The notes below the pieces were generated by a model. That model saw nothing but the letters and a program-made list of their open reading frames with translations. It ran no database searches and was not told where the DNA came from. The position numbers and the translations under genes are program-made. A DNA stretch of 64,000 bases from Diploscapter coronatus (Eukaryota; Nematoda; Chromadorea; Rhabditida; Rhabditidae), in the NCBI GenBank assembly GCA_964036155.1, contig OZ038422.1, forward strand, positions 80,065,201 to 80,129,200. Direction: 5' to 3'. How positions within the stretch are numbered: the first letter of the stretch is position 1; each line of letters begins with the position of its first letter. Below are positions 1-11,995 of the stretch, in pieces.

Positions 1-63
1 CATATCAAATCTCTCTTGGGTGGATATTTGGGATCATCTGACTACCTGAGCGAAGAGGGGCAG

Positions 64-177
64 CTGTGGGAAGAGCGAGGGCGACGAGGTCGGAACCATG
101 AACGGCGAGAAGGGCGGGAAGACGCCGTTCGAGTTCAGTCGGGGCGGCTTGTCACTGTCCATTGTCACTGAAAATTA
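64..177 (+). CDS. probable 3'-terminal exon of an unidentified gene (partial)
   Basis: A short GC-rich stretch stands out from the AT-rich DNA that follows. In one frame it reads through a hydrophilic segment containing VGTMNGEKGGKTPFEFSRGG and ends at TAA (175-177). A possible acceptor (ggggcag) lies just before it. If real, it is the last exon of a plus-strand gene that begins left of the window. A second frame is also open here but gives a run of Arg and Glu typical of an off-frame reading. No family is recognised. The start and phase are uncertain. Confidence 0.35.
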
Positions 178-3100
178 ATACTGTGAACGACGAAACCGTT
201 TGTGAAAATAATTCGTGCGATAGACTAAAGAGTTTGTCAGGTTTATGCGATTTTAAGGAGTTGTTGGCAAAGATGAAGCAAAAATTTCATCACTAGACGA
301 GTGTCGAAATAGATCAAATATCAGCAGAAGGATTTTCGAAACAACATAAACTCAGCAGGTGTTGCTCTAGAAAAGATGACAACTCCGAGAAATGCAATAA
401 TTACATTACAGTAGGCTTCCAAGCTTGGCAAAAACGATGATGCAACTTTCCTTCGCCACTTCCGGTGTGCCTCTGGAAAGTAGCTGCCTCTTGGAACTAT
501 TCGCTTAAGGGGGCAGAGGACTGTTTGCCTGCGCGCTCTCGATTCGCCTCACTATTTTTCACTCTCTACTTCTCTAACTTCATCATATTTTCTTTTCAAT
601 CTCTCGGAATCTCCCATTTTCATCCGCTATTTCTCACACTATTTTCTTTGACTTTCATTTTCCCCCAATATTTTCATTTCGCTTCTTTTGTTATATGAAA
701 AGCACAAAACAATAGCGAAACTGAGCCTCTGCAGCATGAAGGAATTTTCTAATCGTGTCTGTCATCTAGAGACTGTTGGAATACGACAGAATTCAGAGAA
801 AAAGACAGTGACTCCTACGCAGTCGGTCTTATGGAAGAGTGCAGATAAAATGATAACGCGGATACCTTTTTCTGATTTTCTCCACTCTCCCACTTTCGCA
901 TTATCTATGGCCACAGAAAAGAATGTAAAGTGTAAAAAGTTGAGAAGTTTTCTTGGAGGAAAGTAAAGTTTCACTGAAAACCGCGCTGGGGCTTTATTTT
1001 GATTCAGATTAGAGAAATAGTGAGGACGAGAAGGAGCGCGAAAAGAAAGAAAATAGTGTGAGTATGGAGATTAGAAAAACGACAAGTCAAACTCACAGCT
1101 TGTGGCTGGTGATGTAAACTAAGCAGAGAACTACAAGGGGACTATCTCTAGTCATATAATGAAGAATAGGAAATGAAAACAGGCCGGCATGGTTTTTTTT
1201 TTTTTTTTTAAACTATCATAACTTTGCCCACCTGCAGGAGAAGCTAGCAAAGGCCGCTGAGGCAGGGACATCGTAATTCAAAGAAATCACTCCAGTAAAA
1301 TCTTGACAGTTTCGAGAATGGCACCACGATCTCGATCACGACGTGATTCAATTTGCTTTTCGACTCTCGACTTGGTCTGAAATTGGACTTTTCATATCGA
1401 AGATTACCCGAACCATTCAATACGTCAAAATGCGCGAATTCTGTCATGGGTGAAATTGAATTTCTCGACTAGAAAGATGGGGTGATGAAATGATTTCAGA
1501 AAGCTTGATCCCCATTGAAAATAGTCATATGATAAAGCATAAGGTTAAAATCGTTTCGAATAAATTTCGTGGATTACAGTAATCATCGAAATAAGGAGGC
1601 ACTTGTGCTAGTGGGGCAGAGGAGTTAGTGTCTACATTCGAGTGGACTAACCTAATACTCTCTGTCAAAGCAGTTTTCTGATATGCGCAAGTCCCGCCCC
1701 TTTCTCTAACTCCACATGAGGTCCCTCTATTTCTCTATACCTCTACTTCTCTACCTCTATAATGAACCCTCTCTATTTCCCTCTCACTCTTCATATCTGC
1801 ACTCTCTCAGTCTGTCAGTGTTGGAAGTCAATCACTCATCTCACTCAAAAGAGGGAGGAGTCAGTCGCCTTTCTCATTGGGCAAAGAGAGAATTAACCGA
1901 GGGTTAGTTCACTAAATGCAAGCTTATTCGCTAATGCACTCGATCTTACGGTAGTTCATGGATTTTTCTTAGAAACATACGCATAATTTCACGGCATTCC
2001 GATCAAATTATCGATATCTCTGTGTAAAACAAAGTTGATCTTCGCGGAAATTTATTGATTTTTGGGTTAAAAATTCCTAATTTTCTGATTTCATTAGCCA
2101 GACGAAGTTATTGAGTCATAGAAAATGCATTGTGAATGCAAAAAAGTCAATGCCCAAAATAGTCGTCGGGACTTCATTTTTCCCAAGACATTTGCGATAC
2201 AATAGAGCCAAACTCATATTTGGTAGGGAGAGTTGCCTTTCTGTTTCTAACTGAAATAGCATGGAAAAATGAGATAGGAAGAGGAAAATTTAGCATTTGC
2301 AGTGACAATTATTAAGACGGCAAGTCAAAAATAAGAAACAAAACAGAATTTGGCGTATAATGTGCTTAGGGAATAAAACGATGAAAAATGTACGATTTTC
2401 CTCTTATTATCATCAAACTTGCACAAAATTTTGAGCATTTTGAAAGAAAAGTATTTCACAAAATGTATCTCTTCGCTGGTTAGTAAAAATCTAACCTATT
2501 TATGTAGGAATTTTCAAGTAGTAAGGCACATTTGCCGAATGATTATCGGCAAGAGAAGTTATGCAATTCGAATATTTGGGTGTATTTTATGATTATCGAA
2601 GTCACACTGACAATAAGCCTGTCTCCGCGAGTTACGATCACAAAACGATCAAAACCGGGCTGTAAACTTGTCGAAAACGCTCGCGCCCCGAGTCCTTTCC
2701 CGTAGTTCGGAAAAATTTTTGACAACTGTCGCATCGAAAACAGATCACCTTTCCGATCAGAATAGTTTTATTGAATCGGGAAAAAAGCGAGTGACATTTT
2801 ACAGATCGGTCCATTAGTAAAGCGAACTGATTGAAAATAAAGTGCTCAGGAACTGTACTTTGATTACTGTCGTAGTTTTTTTTTCCAATGCTCCGTATGA
2901 TTTGGTCACTAAATTTCGTAGACATAAATATGATTTGATCTTTAAAACAATAAAGATCAGCTTTTTCCCTTTGAAATTTTGAAAATTTTTCCCAAAACTT
3001 CGAAAATTCTCTTTTGTTCATAATTTCAATGAAAATTACGGCTTCTTTTTGGAAAGAGGTTTTGAAAAAGAGAAGCTTTCGTTTGCGTTGAGTCAGACTG

Positions 3101-6100
3101 CAAATTGAAAGAAACAGACCTTCTCCAAAAGGGAACAAGAAAGAGGGGCCGCTTTTGAAGGAGCTTCAGATACAGACAAGTGGGTGGCGCAATCAGGGGA
3201 GAGGGGAAGCGAAAATTCGAAGGAGTTTGGGAATGAGAAAGGATTATCCGGATTGAAGTAATGGATACTGTATATCTAAACTAAATGAAAGAAAAGAAAA
3301 ATGTCTCAAGTATGGTAAACCTGGCAATAAAGGTGAATATGAAAATGAAGATTCGCTACAAATAGCGGGCATTTGCAATATGAAACAAGAGAAAATACTA
3401 TTTTGAAATATGCTCCAAAAATGGAGGATTTGATCGAATGAAAGTGAGAATAGTTTTAGGTCAATTCATTTTTTATCGATAATGAAAAGTTATAAACAAA
3501 AAAGAATGGAGATCAGCTTCAAAGTTCTCTATAGCCCGAAAGGAAAATTGATTTTCTTGGTAAAATTTGAAAAATTTCAGTCAGAAAAGAGGCAAATATG
3601 AAGATCGTGCTATAAAGAATGTCTTCACCTTGACTCCTTTTCTAATGCAAATGCCTCAGGTATGAGAAGCCTTTGCGAGGAATAGGTTTCATACTGTAAC
3701 TTAGCAAGTTTCCCAACGGCCGCATTGTCGCATGTACGAAGCTGCTGAATGCAGAAACTGGAATTAGGTAAAGAAAGAACAGATAGGGATAATGAGAAGG
3801 TGAGGGAGAAAGAGGGCGAAAGAGATATCCCTTTATTGACACCTATCTTCCACGAAATGGGCATTAAGTTTGCCCAGAGAAGTGATGCTCATTTCAAGCC
3901 CTCAAGGCAAGTTTTATTGCTGAAAATGAGAAAAGAAGAGAAATAGTATGAAAAACCAGAAGAGAGAAAAGGAAAAAGAGATAAAACAAGATCTGTCTGC
4001 TGTCATTCTATTAGCCATTACCAGCCAATATGTTATTTATGCCAAATGTTACCATTCCGGATATTCCCACTGCAGAAATGGATATCTTCTATTCAATGAT
4101 AAAGTGTGGAATGGCAAAACCGGCTAGCAAGGAATTTCCTGGAGCTAGTGGATATTCATTGTTTAGCATGTGAAATTGAGCGCGGTTGATTTGAGGATAA
4201 ACTACCTTTCGTTGGGTGAGTGTTAATGAATTCAGGAAGTGAGATGAGAAAGTTGCATCATTGTATTTTCATTTTTTATCTGAATAGCTAAATCTAAAAA
4301 GAAGCTAATGATATTAATTCTGAATAAATTTTACGTGGAATTTTGAAATATACGAAAGAAGTTTGCAAAATAATAATTTCTAATTGGTTGTGAAAGTATA
4401 GAAACTACGACCTTTCTTAAAACACTTCATACCAACTTCTGATTACGGTAACCGAACTCGATTTTCCTCATTCTATCTGTCAACAATCTAATAACTTTTG
4501 GCAGTAAAACCGCTCTATTGAAAGATGGGCATCGCATAATCATTGACAATGCATTTGATTTGATTTCGACGCCCATAATCAGAACCAATTGGTTCGCGCC
4601 AATTCTCTCCAACGTCATTCCCGCAAATGACGGTTCTGAGGTCTTTCGAACGTCTTTCCTCGAATAACGCTTTAGTTTTCGAATATCAACCTTATTGTGA
4701 TGTATCCCAAACAGTTTGAATGTGCAGTGTCATTTGAAAGAGGAATCTCTCACATAAAGCCACGTCTACAATTATTTGAAATCGCGCACCTCATTTAAGA
4801 AGCCCTTTCTTTTCTTCCCATCCTTTCTTTTCTCATTCACTCAACCGAAACTTACCTTCTGAAACCCCAGCCTTGCAATTATCCCAACTCAACCATTTTC
4901 TCTGAACGAAATACTGTACTTCATTGTTTCTCATTTCATGATAGAGAATAGCAGACGGAAATTGGCTGACATGTGATTTTCCTACGACGATATTTATTCA
5001 GATGACGTGTAAACGAGGTTGATATATTACAGTATGCCAAGAAGCGAGAAGTGAAGTTCCCATTAGTGGCGATAATAAGAATCACTTTCTTTGACTCTTT
5101 TTATGGAAAACTATTTTCGTAGTGTTTGCATAAAGAAGTCAGCAATACAACAGTGTCAAAGGGAAGTTTGTCAGAAATCTCTCATTCAGCGATGAAGAAT
5201 AGACGATAAAAAGTGGCAGGCATAATTTTCGAATTTTAAAATCATGTGAGTTTGCGACACTTTTATGTTGAGAAACTCAAATACAATCATTTTAATGATA
5301 GGTTTCAAAGAAGTTCAAATCAAAACGAAAATGCCAAAATATTCAATAGATTGATGTTTGCGGAATTATAGAAAGATAATAACTAGAGGTGAGTTAATGA
5401 TAAGAATAACGTAAATTTTTCAATTCTTATAAGCCTCAAATGTTGATTTTTTCTGCATAGAATTATTTTTCCTAGAGAATCAAATGGGGCGGAGCCAAAA
5501 GCGAATTCTTGTAAGAGTTTCCCACATCAATAAAAGGGATGGCAGTAAAGAGTAAAGAGAGTTCTACATGAATCGCCTCGGTTCACGACCTGTGTCCCTG
5601 TCCCTGTGTCTAACAATCGGACGGACAAATCTGGTTGCAAGAAGGCAACGAGGCAACCAAGGCAGACACCAACAATCGAAATGCAAATGAGCTAGAGAGT
5701 ACGAGAATTGGAGAGGAGGAGGATAACGAGAGGAAAATTCCGATGATTCCAACACTCACTTTTTGTAAGTTAAGAAAGTTGACATTTTTAAATGGGAGCA
5801 AGGGAAAATCAATATGACTGGTCTTTTAAAGAAGATTCTTTTCATCGGCAATATCACTTAATTTTTCCTGAATCATAACTTGTATGGGAGACCTTTAAAT
5901 CATTCTGTGAAAGAGGAAAGCGAAAGCACGAGAGAGGTTAAGAGACAGAGCAAGAGCTTTTCATTACAGGCTAAAGCTTAGTGGAAGATGAGGAGCTTGC
6001 AATTCGGGAACAATTGTCTACCATCCGTCTTCATGGCTCATATTGAGTCCCAATAGATTGCATGATTACTGTTGCATGCGCGTGAAGACGTCCGGATATA

Positions 6101-6566
6101 AATCCAAATTTTCTTTAAAAAAAAACTCATAGATTATCGATAAAATTTTGTGCTAGATTGATGTTTACCCAGTTACAGGATCAAGCATAAATTCGAGCTA
6201 TTGCTAGAATAATTCAGAGCATTCAATGAAACCAGGAATATTTCAGGAGTAAGTATGAGTTATCGAGAATTTTGAGAAACATTCACAACTATCTTTCAGA
6301 GAAAACGCGAGTGTATGCGTGAAATGGAAGTTTCTCTATTGAAAGGGAAAAGATGATAAAGAGGTGGTGGAATATTTGAGAAAAGACTGCCCCCTTTGGA
6401 GGAGCGAGCTGCGTGTCTCTATAAGAAAGTCTCGGAAGCGGTTGAATCATGCACCTGGGAATGGAAAATGGGGAATGGAAATTGTGAAGGGGAAGGGGAA
6501 GAGGAAATATGAACAGACACAGGGGGGACTTCAACTGTCGATAAAAATTTTAGAATTCTAAAGAGA
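178..6566. other. long gene-poor stretch
   Basis: I find no exon chain with consistent splice phases on either strand. The open frames here are short and without coding character. The stretch holds pyrimidine-rich tracts around 530-680 and 1690-1830 that contain TTCTCTAACT-like words, an 18-T homopolymer near 1193-1210, and otherwise plain AT-rich DNA. It could be intergenic or regulatory DNA, or an intron of a gene whose exons lie outside. Confidence 0.5.
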
Positions 6567-6730
6567 AGTTAGGACGGAGTATTTCTAAGAGCCGAACAAA
6601 TGGCTGCATTTGGAAAAAAGCCTTTCTACCGGGATATGGCATATATGGGTGGATAGCCCCTTGAACATTAATCACAAAAATAAGAAAATTAAGTTCCGCC
6701 TCCTTTTGCATGCGTGATCACGCCCGCTTG
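6567..6730 (+). repeat. fragment of a dispersed repeat family (GGGTGGATA / TAATCACAAAAA family)
   Basis: The segment shares ordered words with stretches near 11.2, 15.9 and 19.7 kb: a GGACGGAGT..TTTCTAAGA end, ATGGGTGGATAGCCCCTTG, TAATCACAAAAAT, then a CCCGCC-rich part. The shared order shows one dispersed, probably non-autonomous, element family. Only one arm is recognisable here. Confidence 0.6.
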
Positions 6731-7579
6731 AAATTTTGACGTATAGGCGAAAAAATGCTCGTCAGAAGATACAAAGAAAACTTTTTATTATAAAAGATTT
6801 CCGAAAAATTTAAAAAGGATGAACATAGTTATGGAATGTACTTTCGAAGAATATATTGGTTTAGGGGAGTCAACCACTTGCTGAGTGTGGAAGGGGGTTC
6901 CAAAGTCAAAAGTATCAAAAGTGGCAGTTTCAAAAACATACATTTTTTTTTGCATAAAATCGATCATAACTCGAGGATTTGTTATTTGCCAGCAAAATTT
7001 TATTTCATATTTGAATTCTCCAAGTAAAATTACACTAATATCAGTCATAAAATCGATAGGTTAGGTGTGACCCTACACTTCACCATTGCACCAAAGTTGG
7101 CGACCCAAAAATCGAAATTTCAATTTTGAAGGTTAGATCCCACAACATGTATACCAATTGATAGAGCTCATCAGACTGGAAAACTTTTGTGAAGACACTT
7201 TGGGTCTATCTATTATGGTATGCGTGGTATGGAGGTTTGAATGGGTCAGACCCACGAAAATGAGACCTCTTGTAGTTTTTACCAGGTGCAAAAATCTAGT
7301 AAAAAGTCTCGCTTTCGAAAATCTAATAAAAACTACAATCTAGTAATGGTAAACACCTGATATAAATTGAAATTCACAAAAAAAACACCTGATATAAAAT
7401 GAAATTCACAAAACAAGTCTCAACTTCTTCTTTGGTAACCGAATATTTTTTGCTGTTTAATTTCCCAATAAAACTTCGCTATTAGAAACTTCTTATTAAA
7501 AATTGATTTTACTATCAAAACAACGAGTTCAGATTAAAATCGCTAAGCTTTCCTCGATTTTATATAATTCGATATAATA

Positions 7580-10500
7580 ATGTATATTTGCCTAAACGTA
7601 TCTATCGATTCCGATGTGGATGAATATCCTAGTGTGGTTGAATATTTTAATGGAGATGGTATGGAACTCTGCGACGGTATATTTAGCATTTCTCACTTAA
7701 ATCGTTATAAAATTTTCGCACATTAGTGACATATTATATATAATAATATCAATTTTTAAGTTGATGAATTTTGCAAAATATTAGAAACTAAAAATCTTAT
7801 GCATGAATTTTATAAAGATAGAATTTTCCTAGGGTTTACCGAATCCACTACACATTATGATGCATTTTTCGCTTTATTTACACATCATCCACCCAGTAAG
7901 TCAAATATTTTGTATCTGAAAACCTTTCTTTTAAATTATTAGTTATTTTTTGCTTATTAAATTCAACATATGTATACTTTTAGCGATATACCATGATGAT
8001 CAGGCTAGCACATATGTAATACTCTTTGGGAAATGTTTATTACAACTAATTCTATTCGTACTTGGAATACGAGCGATTACGATATTAATGAAGAAATTAG
8101 CAAAATTTTCCACATTTGAAAAACAGTTGCTATCGCTATTAGTATTGAAATGTGTCTATATGTTAATTGGCATCTCTTTTGTGAGTTGATTATTTCAGAT
8201 ATAGCTCTATGTATATTTTAGGGATATTATGACCGTTATGTATTTCTGAAAGGCATATGTTGTAGGTACAATAATGATGCTAGGGTAAACATTACTTTTT
8301 ATATAAATATAAGTCATTGATCTAAATCAATTGGATTTGAGCTCTATATTTTTGATAATATGTTCATAGATTGAAACTAGTCAAATCATGCAATATTTAT
8401 CTCATGAGTTTTTTTGTAATATAGAAAAGTATGAAAAGTTTAAGCCTGATTCCATTTGATTTAGTAGGATTTTTGACCCATTTCCTGGCCACGACCCACT
8501 CAACAGTGACCGAATGAGAGGCTTTGATTCGGAAATCCTCTTTTACTTGATTCCCTGATTTCACTTTACAGAAACAAACATGCTGACTTCCAAAGCGTAT
8601 TTATTTCTTTTGTATATGTTCAATTGTGTATCGCAATCAATTACAAACAATCTCGGGTTAGTCGTTTATTAGCAGAGATGCTGGTAAACGAGGGATTGGG
8701 AGAGAGGTTAAGAGAGGAGCGCGGGAGAGTAGGAGAATTGTCCAGGACCGGTCCGGGAGCAGCAACGGGTAGTTGCAGGTTGAGTGTACCTTCGTAGACT
8801 GTCCTGCTGAGAAAAATGAGAATTCCCGTTCCGCTGCAAACCGCTGGTATATATACCCTCTAGCCATATCTTACTAGAGATAGTATATGTCAATTTGGTT
8901 ACTACCAATTGACTCTGTGTAACTGCTAAAATCAGCACGACCGATATGCAAGTTATCACAATTTCATGTCGAGAGAAGTGGTAATGAGATGAGTTTGAGA
9001 TCAAATGAGATTTTGGGGAATGCTAGTTTTGTGAATGAGAAATCCTGCCCGTATAATAAAAAAAGAAAGTATTATTATTTGACCCTTAACTTTGTTCTGC
9101 TCATTTATTAGTATATTTCATATTGTTCAGACTTATCATTACATGATGCTATCATTGGAATCGATGATTGTAAATGTGATCAAATTTGTATCCTGTGCAA
9201 TGGCAGTTCAACGAGCGAGGGCATTTTCCGAGTATGAATATAAATTCAGACTTAGGGAGGATTTAAGCCGAAATAGTCCTGCGAACTAACCCCATAAGAC
9301 TTTTTAAAAATATTTTCCTCTCTAGCTTGAAATTTTCAAGAAATATTCCGGAGAGAAATTCTGAATTCATAGCAATGATTTCGTTTTGCGATTCCCCTCG
9401 TCTATTTTTGAGTATGACTCAAATTCTTCCTAGATCTGTATAAATTTCATTAGTCTTTCAAAAAAGTATTTTAGTAAACTAAATTATCGGATCACAAAAT
9501 TCAACAAATGCATATTCGTTACTTCAATGATAATTATTACGCTCATTTATCAATTTATGAATGCAAGGACCTTTTATCGCATCATATTTGTTGGCAATGA
9601 GCCATATAAGAATCGTAGTGAAATATTAAATAATCGTATGAAGGGTCAAATATATCAATTACATGGAGAACTACAAGAGAATGATTATTCAAATCTTTTA
9701 ATTATCAATGATTTATTCGAATCTATGAAGTACTATGTAAGAAAAGCCATATCAGGGGTGTTCAAAATTTGAATCTTTAAAATTTCAAAATCGAAATTGA
9801 AATTCCAAAACCCCAGAAGTCGAAATTTTCTGTAATAGAAATTCAGAATGTCCTTGGCCAAATAACTTTTTGAATTATATTTTTGACCAGGATGAATATA
9901 ATTCAAAATTCAGTTTTTTAATGTTCAATCCATGATAATTGTCATAATAAATGGAATATTAATTCCGATTTTAATCTGGAGTACCGCTTATCTATTGAAG
10001 AAGCTCAAACGACAGTCTAGCAAAATGTCGAAAAATCTTAGAAAAAGTGAAAATGGGTTGACTCGACGGTTGATAGCTCATGTAGAAAATTTGCATGAAA
10101 TATTTCCTATAAATGATGGATATTGTTTCAGACAATTGTTGAAATAGCCATCTATTGTGCTGGAATAATTTTGTATTTGCCGTCGAATTTCAGTAGCAAT
10201 TTGAATGAGTCCCTTGTAAGAATATTCATAAAAGGCAAAATGAGAACCGCAAGGTGATCATGACATGAAACATGACGAAATAGTAGCGGAAGGCAATTAA
10301 TAAAAGTAGTAAACAAAAATCTAATAGTTTTTTGTTCACTACTTACTATCCCCGTTTTCTCACAAATTATAACTTTTTTGCTATCTTCTCTGCACTCTCT
10401 TATTCATAAATCTCGCGCTCTAAAGAAGTTAAAATTTGTGTGAAAATGGGAGTACCTATTAGTTACTACTTTTATGAATTGCCGTAGGGAAATAAACACT

Positions 10501-10875
10501 TCCTTGATTTCACGCACTCTATTCTGTTCAAGTCTCGCATCATGATGCCGTAAGGTTTTCATATGGTCACTCAAAATTAAATAAGCTTTTAAAATGAATT
10601 TAGATATACATATCTCATACTGTAATATATGGTCCACAAATTCAGTTTTTAACACTATATCTCCTGACTAGAAGTGCAATTCAGGTAAAATAATGAAATT
10701 TTGAATAATTATGATATTTATCACAGTTCCCATTAAAATTTAGAGATTGAATATCCAGAATCGTGAAACACCGAAAACGAAAAATATCATGGTGAAAACT
10801 TTGGCGCGAAAACCAGACAAAAATCAAATCCAGAGAAATAGAATTTATAACATCGCGATTCCGAATAACTATTAA
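7580..10875 (+). CDS. 7TM serpentine receptor-like protein, duplicate 1
   Basis: Eleven exons join in phase: 7580-7676, 7785-7895, 7984-8180, 8222-8284, 8370-8407, 9112-9231, 9475-9736, 9914-10081, 10132-10215, 10604-10684 and 10744-10875, giving about 450 aa. There is an extracellular-looking N-terminus of about 75 residues. Hydrophobic segments lie near residues 78-102, 115-135, 175-200, 218-236, 300-325, 353-371 and 384-403, followed by a basic 45-residue tail. The end of the third segment reads AMAVQRARAF, where many nematode receptors carry an ER motif. This is the layout of nematode chemoreceptor-type GPCRs. I cannot assign a subfamily or ligand. The exon structure is supported because the diverged copy at 16.5-19.3 kb keeps nearly the same one. 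AATAAA lies at 10923-10928. Confidence 0.72.
8608..8960 (-). mobile_element. solo LTR in intron 5 of receptor copy 1
   Basis: This 353-bp block is absent from the duplicate locus and is flanked by ATTTC on both sides (8603-8607 and 8961-8965), a 5-bp target-site duplication. Read on the minus strand it starts TGTGATAACTTGC, has a TATA-like GGGTATATATACC, later an AATAAA, and ends ACATATACA plus AAA. TG..CA ends, a TATA box, a poly(A) signal and 5-bp target sites are LTR hallmarks. No internal retrotransposon genes are present, so it is a solo LTR. The family is not assigned. Confidence 0.78.
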
Positions 10876-10922
10876 TATTGTCTGATAGATGGACAATTTA
10901 ACGTTATTTATTTCTTTTGCTT

Positions 10923-10928
10923 AATAAA
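10923..10928 (+). terminator. poly(A) signal of receptor copy 1
   Basis: AATAAA lies 48 nt after the stop codon, and the same context (GCTTAATAAACTCACGGG) is conserved at the duplicate locus. Confidence 0.6.
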
Positions 10929-11203
10929 CTCACGGGTATTTTGGGTTTATTATTCAACTTCGATTTTTTATGTCCAAATATTTTTTTATTTTAAGTTTCT
11001 TTTTGATTTTGTAATGACGTTTTGATTTAAAGGAGTGCATATTTTGCAGATGAATTTGTTTGATTAATTTTGAAAAAGTTATTTCCATAAAAGGAAAAAT
11101 ATCGACACAAAATTTCATACCCACCATATCACAAACTGAAATGATAACATTCTCTTAAGAACGATTTCACGAATAAACAGAACAACTGTCAAAGGGGATC
11201 CAA

Positions 11204-11420
11204 ACAATTACAAAAGTTCCGGATTCGACCCAAACCCATATGGGTGGATAAGCCTATGGGCTCTAATCACAAAATGAGGAGACCAAGCCCCGCCCCCTAA
11301 AGTGGGCGTGGCCATCCATACAAAAGGGGGTGGGGCTTAATTTTCTTCTTTTTGTGATTAGGGTCCAAGGGGGTATCCACCTATATGGGTTGAATTCGGA
11401 TTCGAAATACTTTTGCAATT
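11204..11420. repeat. palindromic repeat with CCCATATGGGTGGATA and TAATCACAAA arms
   Basis: The two halves are inverted copies. TTCGACCCAAACCCATATGG, then CTAATCACAAA and a GCCCCGCCCCC block are mirrored by GGGGGTGGGGC, TTTGTGATTAG and TATATGGGTTGAATTCGGA. The centre is AAGTGGGCGTGGCCATCC. It is a foldback member of the family also seen near 6.6, 15.9 and 19.7 kb, and it sits at the right end of the segmental duplication. Confidence 0.75.
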
Positions 11421-11995
11421 GTCCGGTCACTCTTTATATTTTGTTCTGGTTACTCAAAGAATGCGTCTTAAGTTGGCGATGTTTTTAGATTTGAATTTCG
11501 ATTTTTCAGGGCTATCACCGTGCAATACACCCTCAGGCATAAGATGAAGGAACGGCATAAGGTTCAAATTTTTATTTTTACTTTTCTCAAAGAAATATTT
11601 CTAAGAAAAATTGATGGAACAGGTTTCAAAAATATATCTTAAACAAGTACAGAAAAGCCATTTTGCTTGATTCCGTTCATTTGAATTAAAACTTGAAAGA
11701 AATATCAAAACAGGCTAAATGTGTTGGAATAAAAGTCATTTGATTTTTGCTTCATACATGTTACAACTAATAATCACAAATATGCATTGCATAATTTGCA
11801 GGAAATATCGCAAATCGCGACCTTTGTGTTTTCATGTTCAACAAAAAATTCAATTGTTTCATTTATTCATTCAACTAAATTCGTTTTCCCGTAAGATTTG
11901 ATTTATATTATAAAGTTAAAATGATGTGAAATTAGCTTGAAAGTATAATATCCACAACGAAGTCAGTTCTAACAATTTTTTTACAAACGGTCGAA

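Larger units (their letters stand above)
7358..11395 (+). repeat. segmental duplication, copy 1
   Basis: This segment is collinear with 16325-19805, exons and introns alike, starting at CACCTGATATAAATTGAAAT and running past the receptor poly(A) signal into a palindromic repeat. Intron sequence is still readily alignable by eye, so the duplication is recent. Copy 1 is longer mainly because of a 353-bp insertion (8608-8960) and about 190 bp of extra sequence in the intron after 9231. Confidence 0.85.

Noticed and set aside
1244..1447. 67-codon minus-strand frame near the 18-T tract
   Set aside because: No coding features. The T tract alone does not define a retrocopy.
2638..3138. 166-codon minus-strand frame
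   Set aside because: Phe/Lys-rich composition typical of AT-rich non-coding DNA, with no start or splice support and no motif.
8708..9004. 98-codon minus-strand frame
   Set aside because: It lies mostly in the solo LTR and flanking intron and has no homologue at the empty site.
10404..10655. Minus-strand frame conserved in both receptor copies (also 18852-19076)
   Set aside because: It overlaps the plus-strand TM7 exon and nearby intron. Its conservation is explained by the recent duplication, and no splice or start context supports it.
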